29,654 bases of DNA from a virus. Positions 1 through 8,597 of this stretch are shown piece after piece (position 1 is the first letter of the stretch; every line of letters starts with the position of its first letter). The position numbers were made by a program, and so were the translations under genes. Location of the stretch: positions 1 to 29,654 of the IMG/VR virus record IMGVR_UViG_3300025164_000134; one strand, written 5' to 3'. The notes beneath the pieces were generated by a model. The model worked only from the letters and a program-made list of their open reading frames with translations. It had not been told where the DNA came from and did not search any database.

Positions 1-794
1 GTCCCACGGTTCAGCCCGAAATAGTCCATGACGTAAGTCCCGTCATCAACCATCCCCAGCAATCCCATCGGAGCCTGATACCAAGAGGTATCCGCGAGAT
101 CGGTGATCCCCGTCGCGTGCGCCCGCACCAAGATATCGTTATCGGCAAAGTTCGCCGTATTCGCGGCTAATGTAAGGTTGGCGTAATTACCGCTTGGCGC
201 AACCGCCGCAATAGTAACGGGCGAGTTGGTCACCAACGCACCACTGGTAATACCAGCCACGATTTGGCCAACCTGGAAGAACCGTGTCCCGTTAGTCACG
301 CCTGTGGGAAGTACCACCCCACCGGGGGTATCCACAGTAATGGTCGTCGCGTTGGCGTCGGGGTTGCCATTGAGATACCCTAAGATATCCGCACCGTAAT
401 GACACATCGCCTTATTGCGAATATCGACCAGATTCTCGACTAGATGGTCCATGATAAAGGAAAGGGTCCTTACGAACGACCCCCTATTCGTTTGCGCCTG
501 GTCAATTGACTCCTTGGTGATCTGGAAGCGGGCAGCCGACTTACGGAAGGGAATGGTGAAGAAGCCACTCTGCTCCGCAGCCGGAGTAGGAAGCTGTCTA
601 CCCTCACCCACGAACCCAATACCCGCGTGGTCCCTACGAAGATGGGCAGGTAAGATTACGCGCCGGCCATCTGCGGTGGACGTATCGCCATCCGTAAATA
701 AATCTAACGCCACTGTCTCTGTATGGACGAGTTCAACGATGTAATCTTCATACTCGTCCTTTAAGAGAGGGTTGATTGAACTTAAGTCCATCAT
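1..794 (-). CDS. Major capsid protein, N-terminal part (3' end outside window)
   Basis: The reading frame is open from tandem ATG codons at 794 and 791 to the left edge, giving about 264 residues with no stop. The N-terminus (MMDLSSINPLLKDEYEDYIV) runs into a long charged helix region, then alternating strand-like segments (GRRVILPAHLRRDHAGIGFV, GFFTIPFRKSAARFQITKES) and a helix with DHLVENLVDIRNKAMCH. This is the pattern of HK97-fold coat proteins of podo- and siphophages. A GGAG-type site lies about 12 nt upstream. It follows the scaffold candidate, the usual phage order of portal, scaffold, coat. The role, forming the capsid shell, rests on fold-like pattern and synteny, not on a catalytic motif. 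The C-terminus is missing from the window. Confidence 0.85.
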   Translation of the reverse strand, partial: MMDLSSINPLLKDEYEDYIVELVHTETVALDLFTDGDTSTADGRRVILPAHLRRDHAGIGFVGEGRQLPTPAAEQSGFFTIPFRKSAARFQITKESIDQAQTNRGSFVRTLSFIMDHLVENLVDIRNKAMCHYGADILGYLNGNPDANATTITVDTPGGVVLPTGVTNGTRFFQVGQIVAGITSGALVTNSPVTIAAVAPSGNYANLTLAANTANFADNDILVRAHATGITDLADTSWYQAPMGLLGMVDDGTYVMDYFGLNRG

Positions 795-809
795 TTCAGT
801 AACTTACTC

Positions 810-1676
810 CTATGTATCGTCGCCCTTACTTGATACCTTATTAATCCATCGGGCGACGGCTTGTTGGTGGAAATTCGCACGTCCCTGTGGCGTGGCTAAG
901 TTACGCTTGGTTGTCTCCTCATTCCCTACACCGGGACTGCCCGCACCTTTAGGAGGAGCCTTTGGCGTGGCTAAGGGAGCTAACCGATCTTGCTTTGCGC
1001 GTAATCGCTGCGCCACATGAGGCTTAATCATCCTATTGAACACGTCATCGACGACTTGGACATTTCCGCTGAGAAACGCTCTCCTCATTTCCGGGTTAGC
1101 ATTAATCATCATCGTCATGGACTGTTCAAACGGGAATACCATTTCGTTAAACTCTTCGTCCGTCCCCGCCTTAAATCCTGCCTTCTTGGCTAGGTCCAAT
1201 ACCCTCTCGTGGGCCTTTTGGTTGATTCCAATAACATGACTGGCCATGAGAGCCTGATTGGCACCTTCAAGACGCTCAAGATATTGCGGATCCTCTTCAA
1301 GCATCGCAAGAAGTTTCGCCACTCCCGGAGCTTGAGTATTTGCTACCTTCTTAAGGTCACTCCATACTTCTCTAAAGTTAGCGGGCGCTTCGGGCTCGTC
1401 ACCACGAATTGCGGCCACCAACTTATCGACCATTGAGACTTTCTTAGATAACGCCTCGAAACCTTCTGGTAACTTGGCAAGCGCAGCCTCGATAGTCGCT
1501 AATTTCGCCTGTAACGCCGCCTTCTCAGGGTCGACGGATACTTCAACTTTCGCCACTACAATAGGAGTGCCGTCAGGATTTAATCCATAAGCCTCCCACG
1601 GATTAGCTGCTGGGCCGGCACCAGCCTTTGCAGCTTCTTGTAACGTAGGATTCGGAACCACCACCGGGTCCGGCAT
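810..1676 (-). CDS. Probable capsid scaffolding protein
   Basis: 288 residues, rich in Ala, Lys and Glu and mostly helix-forming. There is a Pro/Ala-rich N-terminus, a heptad-like stretch around residues 50-85, and a basic C-terminal third (RMIKPHVAQRLRAKQDRLAP, then a Lys/Pro-rich linker). Scaffolding proteins are typically helical, charged, poorly conserved and encoded just before the coat gene, as here. They bind coat through a basic C-terminus and guide procapsid assembly. The start at 1676 has a good GAGGAG site 8-9 nt upstream. No protease motif is visible, so a protease-scaffold fusion is unlikely. Assignment is by position and composition; a minor capsid protein is the main alternative. 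Confidence 0.65.
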   Translation of the reverse strand: MPDPVVVPNPTLQEAAKAGAGPAANPWEAYGLNPDGTPIVVAKVEVSVDPEKAALQAKLATIEAALAKLPEGFEALSKKVSMVDKLVAAIRGDEPEAPANFREVWSDLKKVANTQAPGVAKLLAMLEEDPQYLERLEGANQALMASHVIGINQKAHERVLDLAKKAGFKAGTDEEFNEMVFPFEQSMTMMINANPEMRRAFLSGNVQVVDDVFNRMIKPHVAQRLRAKQDRLAPLATPKAPPKGAGSPGVGNEETTKRNLATPQGRANFHQQAVARWINKVSSKGDDT

Positions 1677-1691
1677 TATTCATTCTCCTCT

Positions 1692-1823
1692 TTAGCGATA
1701 CTTAACTTTAGCGCCGCTACCTTGAGCAGCCGCCTTTACACTTGGGGGCGAAGACGCCTTCTGAAATGCGGCCTTTCCGCCGTGGTCACTACCCTTACTT
1801 ACCTCTTGTTTGCCACTTGCCAT
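1692..1823 (-). CDS. Small basic Ala/Lys/Ser-rich protein (43 aa)
   Basis: A 43-residue frame beginning MASGKQEVSKGSDHGGKAAF and ending KVKYR. It has a strong Shine-Dalgarno (AGGAG, 9 nt before the ATG). It overlaps the 3' end of the DUF6496-type gene by 29 nt in another frame and ends 15 nt before the scaffold start, filling what would otherwise be a gap in a tightly packed operon. Composition (Lys, Ala, Gly, Ser) matches its two small basic neighbours. No known domain is recognised. It could be a minor virion or DNA-associated protein (inference). Confidence 0.6.
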   Translation of the reverse strand: MASGKQEVSKGSDHGGKAAFQKASSPPSVKAAAQGSGAKVKYR

Positions 1824-2019
1824 CTTTAACATCTCCTGTCGAGGTGACATTCATGCCACCAGTTTTGGGTGAGTAATCGTTCATCCCGCGTTTGGCCTTA
1901 CGCTTCTCGGATAACATAATAGCTAAAGCTTGATCTTTGGACTTAACTTTAGGTCCCTTCTTTGAGCCACTATGTAACTTACCGCCCTTGAACTTGGACA
2001 TTACCTGATCGTATGGCAT
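1795..2019 (-). CDS. DUF6496-like small basic protein
   Basis: 74 residues, strongly basic. The N-terminal half (MPYDQVMSKFKGGKLHSGSK, followed by KGPKVKSKDQALAIMLSEKR) matches my memory of the DUF6496 pattern, in which a KxGKLHSGSKxGPxV segment is followed by an AIAIALSEA-type helix. This family is common in phages and bacteria and its function is unknown. Here it sits in the capsid operon between another small basic protein and the scaffold candidate, so a virion or DNA-compaction role is possible but unproven. Family membership is from recalled motif likeness, not a search. Confidence 0.75.
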   Translation of the reverse strand: MPYDQVMSKFKGGKLHSGSKKGPKVKSKDQALAIMLSEKRKAKRGMNDYSPKTGGMNVTSTGDVKDGKWQTRGK

Positions 2020-2027
2020 TACGGTAT

Positions 2028-2210
2028 CTACTTTGCCTTTCCCTCCGCACTTCTAATGGCCGACTTTGCCCACTTAGGCGTCCCACCGCCCGCGGGTAAT
2101 CCACCTACGATATCTGGCTTCCCAATAGAAGGATTGCCCTTACTGTCAATCTTCTTATCGGGAGATGGCGAACTCTTGGCCCTAATCATTCCCTTAATTC
2201 CCTTACTCAT
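2028..2210 (-). CDS. Small basic protein of the capsid operon (60 aa)
   Basis: 60 residues, rich in Lys, Gly, Ser and Pro (starts MSKGIKGMIRAKSSPSPDKK), with little predicted secondary structure. The ATG has a good GGAGG site 9 nt upstream and overlaps the end of the preceding gene by 8 nt, so the two are probably translationally coupled. No family recognised. Like the next two genes it is small and basic. Confidence 0.6.
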   Translation of the reverse strand: MSKGIKGMIRAKSSPSPDKKIDSKGNPSIGKPDIVGGLPAGGGTPKWAKSAIRSAEGKAK

Positions 2211-2394
2211 TACCTTTCACCTCCACACATTTTCCCAATCCTGTGTCGGGAATTAATAATTCGCTAAATTGCTTCTTGGTCATAGAACGGAACTTCTCAC
2301 AGCCTTCCTTAGTATGGGTACGGACCATAATGGTTACGGGCCCGCCAAATGATGGGATTGTGAGGGCGATTAGGAGGAGCCATGTTGAGATCAC
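2203..2394 (-). CDS. Small protein with N-terminal hydrophobic segment (63 aa)
   Basis: 63 residues starting at GTG, 1 nt after the preceding stop. Residues 2-17 (ISTWLLLIALTIPSFG) form a hydrophobic stretch long enough for a signal or membrane anchor. The rest is charged, with two cysteines (EGCEKF and GKCVEV). The Shine-Dalgarno is weak, so translation may depend on coupling. An alternative start is the internal ATG in VTIMVRTH, which would remove the hydrophobic part. Function unknown; a membrane or lysis-related role cannot be excluded. Confidence 0.5.
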   Translation of the reverse strand: MISTWLLLIALTIPSFGGPVTIMVRTHTKEGCEKFRSMTKKQFSELLIPDTGLGKCVEVKGNE

Positions 2395-2395
2395 C

Positions 2396-2932
2396 TTAAT
2401 TAGATCCCGGACGTGTGTGGGGATTTCCAGTCCAATGCTGTGTTTTAAGACTCATAATTGGGCGCGGATTAGAAGTTGGCGCGGATTGATGCATAATCAT
2501 TCCGGGGATACCACCGGGGTTATCGCGGGGAAAATATCCGGCGGCGTTAAGGGCCCTTTCAACTTTATTGGCTGCGTCTTGGTCTCTTCCGAGCAATCTT
2601 CTAGCCTCGGACGACTCGCCATAAATTTCGGGAGTCGTGCCAACTATCGAATACGGATCGCCAGTAGTACGCACATGTTCACCCAAATTCTGCTTCGCCC
2701 CCAACTGCCTCACAATACTCTTACTAGGTTCCTTAATCTTAAATCCACCCGTCCTTACGCGTCTTAAATAATCATTTAACCACGCATTAATGGGCAATTT
2801 GGAAAAATCCGCCGCCGCTCTAGGTCCCTTTATGGCCATTCCTTGTGGACCCAACCCACCCATCGAATCCGATACCCCAATTTTCTGGAGTGCCTGTACT
2901 AATTCATCTTGCGAGAATGGAATAACGGGCAT
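2396..2932 (-). CDS. Hypothetical virion-region protein downstream of portal
   Basis: About 178 residues. I prefer the ATG that overlaps the portal stop (TGATG) over the GTG one codon earlier. The N-terminus (PVIPFSQDELVQALQKIGVS) is helical; the middle is basic (NAWLNDYLRRVRTGGFKIKE); the C-terminal third is rich in Pro, Gly and Asn with little order. It lies between the portal and the small-protein cluster. No family recognised. The position suggests a head-completion or minor virion protein (inference). Confidence 0.65.
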   Translation of the reverse strand: MPVIPFSQDELVQALQKIGVSDSMGGLGPQGMAIKGPRAAADFSKLPINAWLNDYLRRVRTGGFKIKEPSKSIVRQLGAKQNLGEHVRTTGDPYSIVGTTPEIYGESSEARRLLGRDQDAANKVERALNAAGYFPRDNPGGIPGMIMHQSAPTSNPRPIMSLKTQHWTGNPHTRPGSN

Positions 2933-5112
2933 CACTTATTCCCCGACGGATTACTATCGCCGCCTTGCATTTGACGAGTAGGCGCACTGTTTGCTGACCC
3001 ACCGCCTGGAGGCGCACCTGGCGCGCCACTACCTAATGGCCTTTCATTGCCCATCTGTGGCGGCATACCCTTGATAATCTTAGACATCTGTACATCTGCC
3101 GCGTGCTGGACCATATGGGCGTACCACAATTGTTGTAACGGAGGCGGTAAGGTCTTGAAATCCTCCGTCATAGCCAATCGTCTATGTGTAAGAAAGTGTA
3201 CCGCATGGTCATCTACAATCGGCGTCACATTTACTGGAGATTGTAGCGCAAATTGCATGGCCATTTGAATCTGCATTTGTGGGTCAGGAACATTGCTTAA
3301 TTGTTCCTTAATTCCCCTACCCCATTCCATGAAGGTGGCATTCTCTTTATAAGCGTGCTTCGTATCTTCCTCTACGCCGGGGCGCATATTCAACATGCCC
3401 AAATCTTCAAGCATCTTAATCTTTTGGGCCTCATCCATGAAATCCAATGCACCCACCTGAGCTAATTCCATATACGTCTGCATCTTTTCACTTTGGGTAT
3501 GGGGACGTGTACTTCCCGCCTCTACTTCCACCTCCACGCCATCATCCCAATCCGCACCTAAGAACTCGCGGAATGTGAATCCTCCCACCGCATCGCGTAT
3601 TGCCATGACTCTAGGGGATTTTGCGTTCTGCCGCCAAATCTCCAATGACTTCTTCGCCAGGTCTTTATAGCCCTCTTCAAGCATCTGGAACACGGTGGCC
3701 CATCGTCCAAATCCCCTCTCTTGGAGGGATTGAACCGTGCCAACCGGGGTTCGTGAACCCATACTCCGCCCTCTAACAGCCGCAAATGCTCCCGACAACT
3801 CATCGAATGACTGTCGAATATCGGAGATATATTTGACGAGTGATTGGGGGGCTTCCGCGCCACCAACTCGTGAAGGCGCATTCCCCCCCACTGGAGTATA
3901 TTCAATTTGGACGCCAATCTCGCCCGTAATGCGTGACGGATTGGTATTGGCCGGAATTAGCCATACGGGATTAGCCATCCGTGACATAATCATCGTCATC
4001 ATGGATTCGGCTTTATTCAACTGATATTGCTTAGGAAGAAGGTCATCTGCGGGCGAATATCCCCACGCCCTTCCTCCAACGGTCCCAAATCGGTAATGGA
4101 CGATGGGATAAAACTTACGTCCGTTCCCAGCCTTTGTCTTCCACGGATATGGAACCTTACGGTCTAATACCTTCCCTCCCGATGTAATGGCGAAATATGC
4201 GCCTTCGGGATAATCCTTATGGACTTTGATGTAGACGCGATATACGATTACTCTTCGGGTAACGAAATCCCCACCTACAGAATGGCCATATGCTGACGCG
4301 CCCACGCCCGGCGAAATCGATGCAATTGACTCTTTATTCTGGACGCTAATTCCCTCGAATCCCGCCGTCTGTCCGCCTTCTACATCCACTCCCCATACAG
4401 TCTTAACTTGCTCCTCAGTATACGACTGGACGGTCATTATAAAAGGTTGCGATTCTAATTCGTCAATGGCCGGATCTAAGAATACCTCAAATGGCGATAA
4501 TACATCAAATCTTATCTCGCCCTTTGGCACCCACTCAAAATCCGTATATGACTCAACTAACTGCATCCCATCTTTGGGACATAATGGACTATTGGGATCT
4601 AACTCTGTTGCCGACCATACATGGCCTGCTTCACATACTTCTTTAGGAACGGCATCTAATCCCGTTTCGTCGGAATCGTCCCACGTGCATTCAATGAAGG
4701 CATTCCCGGTAAGTAACAACCAATCTAACATCCGTCTGCGGGAAGACTCGAATTTGCCCTCTTTGAGGATGACTTGGAGTTGCATGTCGGTGGCGGCTGC
4801 TGCGGCCACGGCCTTTGCATCATCTCTAGAAGGAATGCCAAGATATCGGGGTGTATGCTGCGCGATGGCGGATTTGACGGTGTCAATAGTTGACCGAAAA
4901 AGATTCGTAATTGGTGTTGGAGTCGATGGAGATAATCTGCGCTGTTTCCATCTTCGCGTGTCGGTGTCATATAATACCCACTGTTGACCCAAATGGAAGA
5001 GGATTGCTCCATACCAGTTTCGTTCGATTAGCCACCTACGCGCAGATAGTCTTCCCTTAAGAGACTGAAGGAGCGCCATATCATTGTTATTGGCATCTTT
5101 AGGCTCACTCAC
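2932..5112 (-). CDS. Portal protein (P22-like size)
   Basis: 726 residues, close to the roughly 725 of the P22-type portal. The N-terminal region has the usual aromatic and Arg-rich start (RRWLIERNWYGAILFHLGQQ) followed by a TPITNLFRSTIDTVKSAIAQ segment typical of portals. The middle has RFGTVGGRAWGYSPADDLLP then a QYQLNKAESMMTMIMSRMAN helix, matching the clip/stem region of P22-like portals. The C-terminus is Gly/Pro/Ser-rich and disordered. Portals form the dodecameric ring at one capsid vertex through which DNA is packaged. The start is a GTG overlapping the upstream gene's end by 8 nt. The position between the large terminase and the coat supports the call. Confidence 0.92.
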   Translation of the reverse strand: MSEPKDANNNDMALLQSLKGRLSARRWLIERNWYGAILFHLGQQWVLYDTDTRRWKQRRLSPSTPTPITNLFRSTIDTVKSAIAQHTPRYLGIPSRDDAKAVAAAAATDMQLQVILKEGKFESSRRRMLDWLLLTGNAFIECTWDDSDETGLDAVPKEVCEAGHVWSATELDPNSPLCPKDGMQLVESYTDFEWVPKGEIRFDVLSPFEVFLDPAIDELESQPFIMTVQSYTEEQVKTVWGVDVEGGQTAGFEGISVQNKESIASISPGVGASAYGHSVGGDFVTRRVIVYRVYIKVHKDYPEGAYFAITSGGKVLDRKVPYPWKTKAGNGRKFYPIVHYRFGTVGGRAWGYSPADDLLPKQYQLNKAESMMTMIMSRMANPVWLIPANTNPSRITGEIGVQIEYTPVGGNAPSRVGGAEAPQSLVKYISDIRQSFDELSGAFAAVRGRSMGSRTPVGTVQSLQERGFGRWATVFQMLEEGYKDLAKKSLEIWRQNAKSPRVMAIRDAVGGFTFREFLGADWDDGVEVEVEAGSTRPHTQSEKMQTYMELAQVGALDFMDEAQKIKMLEDLGMLNMRPGVEEDTKHAYKENATFMEWGRGIKEQLSNVPDPQMQIQMAMQFALQSPVNVTPIVDDHAVHFLTHRRLAMTEDFKTLPPPLQQLWYAHMVQHAADVQMSKIIKGMPPQMGNERPLGSGAPGAPPGGGSANSAPTRQMQGGDSNPSGNK

Positions 5113-5509
5113 CGATATTACTCATCTTTTCGAGCGCATCCTCAATCACATCACCGACCTCATCGGGGGACGGTGTTAGAAATACTTCAACTTGGCGAAT
5201 ATCTTCTTTGAATGGATCATCGTCCATTAAGGGAGATCCCATTCGTGGAGGTACTCGTCCGGCGGTAATCTGAACTAATTCGTGAAAGTCCGCCTTCGTC
5301 CGATCTAATTCTAACTCGGCTCGATCACACCTACCTTGTATAGACGATAATTGGGCTTGTAATCCCGCAATTTCAATACGTGACTTTTCTAACTCAGTTC
5401 TACGCAATCTGGACGTAGCAATAAACTTATTACGTTCATCTTTAATGAAACTTAACTCTTCTTTAAGTCTACCAATTTCCTCGCGTAAAGATGACTTAGT
5501 TATCCACAT
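5105..5509 (-). CDS. Coiled-coil protein between terminase and portal
   Basis: 134 residues. Residues 5 to about 80 form a long heptad-type helix rich in Glu, Lys, Arg and Leu (LREEIGRLKEELSFIKDERN, then RAELELDRTKADFHELVQ). The tail is acidic (PDEVGDVIEDALEKMSNIGE). The ATG overlaps the terminase stop by 1-3 nt and its end overlaps the portal start by 8 nt, so translation is coupled to both. No family recognised. The context suggests a packaging or head-assembly accessory factor (inference). Confidence 0.7.
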   Translation of the reverse strand: MWITKSSLREEIGRLKEELSFIKDERNKFIATSRLRRTELEKSRIEIAGLQAQLSSIQGRCDRAELELDRTKADFHELVQITAGRVPPRMGSPLMDDDPFKEDIRQVEVFLTPSPDEVGDVIEDALEKMSNIGE

Positions 5510-7047
5510 TAGTAATTCTCGGCGTCATCATAGCCTGTATTCCACGAGGTGGGGATGATATCAATCCACTCCTCATCATCAAGACCTAATGTAACGACAG
5601 ACTCATCACCTTTTCGCTTCAATAACTTGGACCGTTCGCTTAACCAATGCCGGCGCGAATGTTCGTCAATATCTGCGCCAATTTCATATGCCTCTCTTAA
5701 TTCCCTTATATCTACCGCCACCACATTCGTAGGAATATGTGATAACGCATATCCCGCTGCGTCAACCGAATGATACTTCTGCTTACCTACAATCTTAAGG
5801 CTCTTCGTTGATCCGGTATAGTCAATTACGGACTGCCCACGAATTCGATACTCCGGACCTTGGCGTAAGAGATTTAAACAATCTCTTGCGATCACTAATC
5901 CTCTTTTGTGGGCTTCAAGGAATAACATAACTCGCGCCCATTCATCTCCATCCGATGGCGCTACCGGCAATCCCGCTGCTATGTACAACTGTGCAACGCT
6001 AATGTTACCCAGCTTCTTACTGGCAATACCTGTAGACCATGCCGATCTATCCATAACCCTGGCACGAGGAATGTAAGGTCCAGTAAGTTCGAGGATGGCA
6101 TCTGAGTGGACTTCAGCTTCTCTTCCTTCGGCCCAATATTCCCGATACACGAATGGCGCATTTGGTAAGACACCTTTATATGCCTCTTTATCGGGATTAA
6201 CAGCTATCCAAACTCCGCATGTTACGCCGGTTGATCGTGCGGGATCAACTCCAAAGAATCTCGGCCAATGTCCAGGAGGCTCGAACGGATCAATTACTCT
6301 AAAGTCGGGAATTAGTCGTGTCGATCCCGCCGACATTGTGGCAAATACGTAACGCGCTTGAACTTCGGGAGGAAGCGAGAGTAATTGTGCCCTTGCACCA
6401 ACGTCTAAATGAGGATTATCGAGGGACGACCCTCGAATTAACTTTCGGGTTGCATGGGCCGTTGGACGGCCATGGGGAGGTTCAAATGTGAGAAATCGTC
6501 TACGTAACCAATTATCTCCTTCGTCGTTAGCAATCAAAATAACATGTCGTTCTTCCGGGGGTACTGACGATAACCGACATCTTAATAGGAGAATCTGGTA
6601 TGTGGCGTATTCAATTTCTTCTGCTTGATCGATTCCAATAAATGAATACTCCAGATTCTTAATCTTATCAAGCTTACCGGGCTCAAGATTTGCAAAGGTG
6701 ATTTCACTACCATTGACCAATCTTGCAAAGTTCGTACCTTCCTTGAAATCCCATCTGGCGGGCTTGACGAATAAGTCACGTAAGCCTTTATTTTCGCACA
6801 TTTCGAAGAATTGGCGCTTGGTCGAGTCAATTAATTCACGATATGTAAGCCGTGAAATGAGGATATTTGCGCCCGGCCATTTAGCGGCATGCCGAAGAGC
6901 GGCTACGCATAGTGCGTAAGTTTTGCCCGCGCCCATTCCCGTAACGGCGGCAACCTCATACTCGCCAGCTAATACAATATCAGCTTGTAACTTATTATAA
7001 CTCTTTCCAAGTAAATGTGAAAGAGACAACTTCTCCGTCATCTTCAC
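5509..7047 (-). CDS. Terminase large subunit (packaging ATPase-nuclease)
   Basis: 512 residues. The N-terminal ATPase domain has a Walker A at about 37-43 (GMGAGKT) and a Walker B near 136-146 (FIGIDQAEEIE). The C-terminal RNase H-like nuclease starts at RFFGVDPARSTGVTCGVW, with further acidic residues in VMDRSAW and YHSVDAAGYAL, which fit the three metal-binding aspartates of the terminase nuclease. The enzyme docks on the portal, pumps DNA into the procapsid and cuts the concatemer. A GGAG site 8 nt upstream favours the GTG start at 7047 over the ATG two codons later. Length and motif order are normal for the family. Confidence 0.95.
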   Translation of the reverse strand: MKMTEKLSLSHLLGKSYNKLQADIVLAGEYEVAAVTGMGAGKTYALCVAALRHAAKWPGANILISRLTYRELIDSTKRQFFEMCENKGLRDLFVKPARWDFKEGTNFARLVNGSEITFANLEPGKLDKIKNLEYSFIGIDQAEEIEYATYQILLLRCRLSSVPPEERHVILIANDEGDNWLRRRFLTFEPPHGRPTAHATRKLIRGSSLDNPHLDVGARAQLLSLPPEVQARYVFATMSAGSTRLIPDFRVIDPFEPPGHWPRFFGVDPARSTGVTCGVWIAVNPDKEAYKGVLPNAPFVYREYWAEGREAEVHSDAILELTGPYIPRARVMDRSAWSTGIASKKLGNISVAQLYIAAGLPVAPSDGDEWARVMLFLEAHKRGLVIARDCLNLLRQGPEYRIRGQSVIDYTGSTKSLKIVGKQKYHSVDAAGYALSHIPTNVVAVDIRELREAYEIGADIDEHSRRHWLSERSKLLKRKGDESVVTLGLDDEEWIDIIPTSWNTGYDDAENY

Positions 7048-7050
7048 GAA

Positions 7051-7593
7051 TTAGACTCCGATGCGTAATCCTGAGCTATTCTTCACCTTTGGCTGGTTGC
7101 GAAGTAACGGACTCCAATTTGCGCCGGGAGGAGGAGTGTATGGAGGAATTGAAGGTGATTGCCCGACGGAAGATAAATTCGGGAAGTCGTATGAAGGCAT
7201 CTTAGGTTTGGGTTTTAACATCCCAATTCCCATCGCCCCCGCCGCCGGTAAGGCACCTTTTAACAATCCCTTACCAGCCGACTTCGCCACGTCCCAAATT
7301 TCATCTCCGAAACCACTTCCCCCAACCATGCTTCCTAATCCACCAATCGCTCCCTCTCCACCCATTGATCCAATAGCTGAAGATGCTGTTGGCCCGACCG
7401 CACCAAACATATCCATTCCCGGACCGCCTGCAGCACCACTACTTAAGAATGAATTCCAAAGATCCAATTCCGGCGTAATGGTATTCGCTACCGAACTAGC
7501 CGCTTCGCCTAATCCGTAATCAACGCCAGCCTCAATTCCCTGCCCGCCCCAATCGCCAATACCACTCAGAATTTCACTAAGCCAATCCCACAT
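7051..7593 (-). CDS. Gly/Ala-rich protein (180 aa) upstream of the large terminase
   Basis: 180 residues. The N-terminus is Trp-rich (MWDWLSEILSGIGDWGGQGI). A long Gly/Ala/Met-rich centre has low hydrophobic helices (GKGLLKGALPAAGAMGIGML), and the tail is Pro-rich. The start is 1 nt inside the upstream gene's stop, with an AGGA site. Such Gly/Ala-rich proteins with weakly hydrophobic helices in the head region are often internal or ejection proteins, but this one matches no family I can name. Confidence 0.65.
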   Translation of the reverse strand: MWDWLSEILSGIGDWGGQGIEAGVDYGLGEAASSVANTITPELDLWNSFLSSGAAGGPGMDMFGAVGPTASSAIGSMGGEGAIGGLGSMVGGSGFGDEIWDVAKSAGKGLLKGALPAAGAMGIGMLKPKPKMPSYDFPNLSSVGQSPSIPPYTPPPGANWSPLLRNQPKVKNSSGLRIGV

Positions 7594-8597
7594 TACTTCC
7601 TACCTCTTACCTTACCGCCCGGTCTAATCCCCATTCCACCAGCCCGTTTCTTTGCGGGAATCACCCGTTCGCCCTCTTCGAGCATCGCCATTACATTTCG
7701 TCTACCGTCCCGATCTTCATCCCCACCAGGTCTCATTCCCATCATGGGCATTCCTCCACCCATACGTACAATACCACCTCTGTGCCACGCCCCGCCGGGA
7801 TCTCCTGGTGCGCCGCCAGGACCACTCTCACCGCCAGACGATGCGTCGCCACCTCCTGAGCTGCCACCCCCACCGCCACCACCCTCTGAGGTCATCCCAA
7901 TGCCCATATCGACCATTCCCATATCCACATCAGATTGTGGCCCCGTTACCCCTTCGCTGGGCGCACCACTTAATCCCAACCCACTAAGTCCAATCCCAAT
8001 ACCCAAGCCCGTAGGATCGTCTACTGCGGGTTGCCCACTTGTCATTCCGATACCTTCGTCAATAAGTCCCATCGGATCTTCAACGTCCGGATTATCTAAA
8101 TCGCCAATCTGACGTCCCATCGCTTCATTAATCTGACTGCGTAAATTCTGACTTCCAGCCTGCGCGCCTGTCCGCCCAGCCAATGTAGTAATTGAAAATG
8201 GATTTGCAAACGGCGCAGGCGTAGGAACCGCGCCGAACAATGCGCCTAATATATTTAAGGCTGTAAGGTCCTGATTATTCGATTCAATTCCCGCTAACAT
8301 CCCTCCGATATCATTCGGATCTACCTGATTACCACCAAGTCCAACGGGACCTGGCCCACCTGGCGATGGCGCACCAATATCTCCACCAATCCCCGTACTC
8401 CCTTCACCCGTTGATGGACCTCTCGAATCGAATGGAGGAATTAGGTAATCTTGATCTAGAAGACCAGGAGGTCCCGGTGGAGTAACTGGGGGTTCACCTA
8501 TGTCAAATCCCCCTGTACCTGGAGGTCGATAGACGGGGCCAATATCGTACTCTTCTCCGTAGAATTGAGATCCGGGACGATTGGTATATCGGGGCAT
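7593..8597 (-). CDS. Gly/Pro-rich structural-region protein with basic C-terminus
   Basis: 334 residues. The first two thirds are low-complexity Gly/Pro/Asp/Ile repeats (runs such as DPTGLGIGIGLSGLGLSG and a Gly/Ser linker). The last 60 residues are basic and contain MLEEGERVIPAKKRAGGMG, which resembles the short GE-x-VIP-type motif near the end of many phage tape-measure and tail-associated proteins. Length and composition are too small for an ordinary tape measure. The start has AAGGA 6 nt upstream and lies 100 nt inside the terminase small subunit gene in another frame. A virion function is likely from position; the exact role is unknown. Confidence 0.65.
   Translation of the reverse strand: MPRYTNRPGSQFYGEEYDIGPVYRPPGTGGFDIGEPPVTPPGPPGLLDQDYLIPPFDSRGPSTGEGSTGIGGDIGAPSPGGPGPVGLGGNQVDPNDIGGMLAGIESNNQDLTALNILGALFGAVPTPAPFANPFSITTLAGRTGAQAGSQNLRSQINEAMGRQIGDLDNPDVEDPMGLIDEGIGMTSGQPAVDDPTGLGIGIGLSGLGLSGAPSEGVTGPQSDVDMGMVDMGIGMTSEGGGGGGGSSGGGDASSGGESGPGGAPGDPGGAWHRGGIVRMGGGMPMMGMRPGGDEDRDGRRNVMAMLEEGERVIPAKKRAGGMGIRPGGKVRGRK

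Noticed and set aside
3558-4024. Long antisense frames within the portal gene
   Set aside because: They overlap a clear portal protein entirely and lack ribosome sites; shadows of its codon pattern.
7061-8112. Plus-strand frames opposite the Gly/Pro-rich genes
   Set aside because: Pro/Ser/Gly-rich shadows produced by the low-complexity sequence on the other strand.
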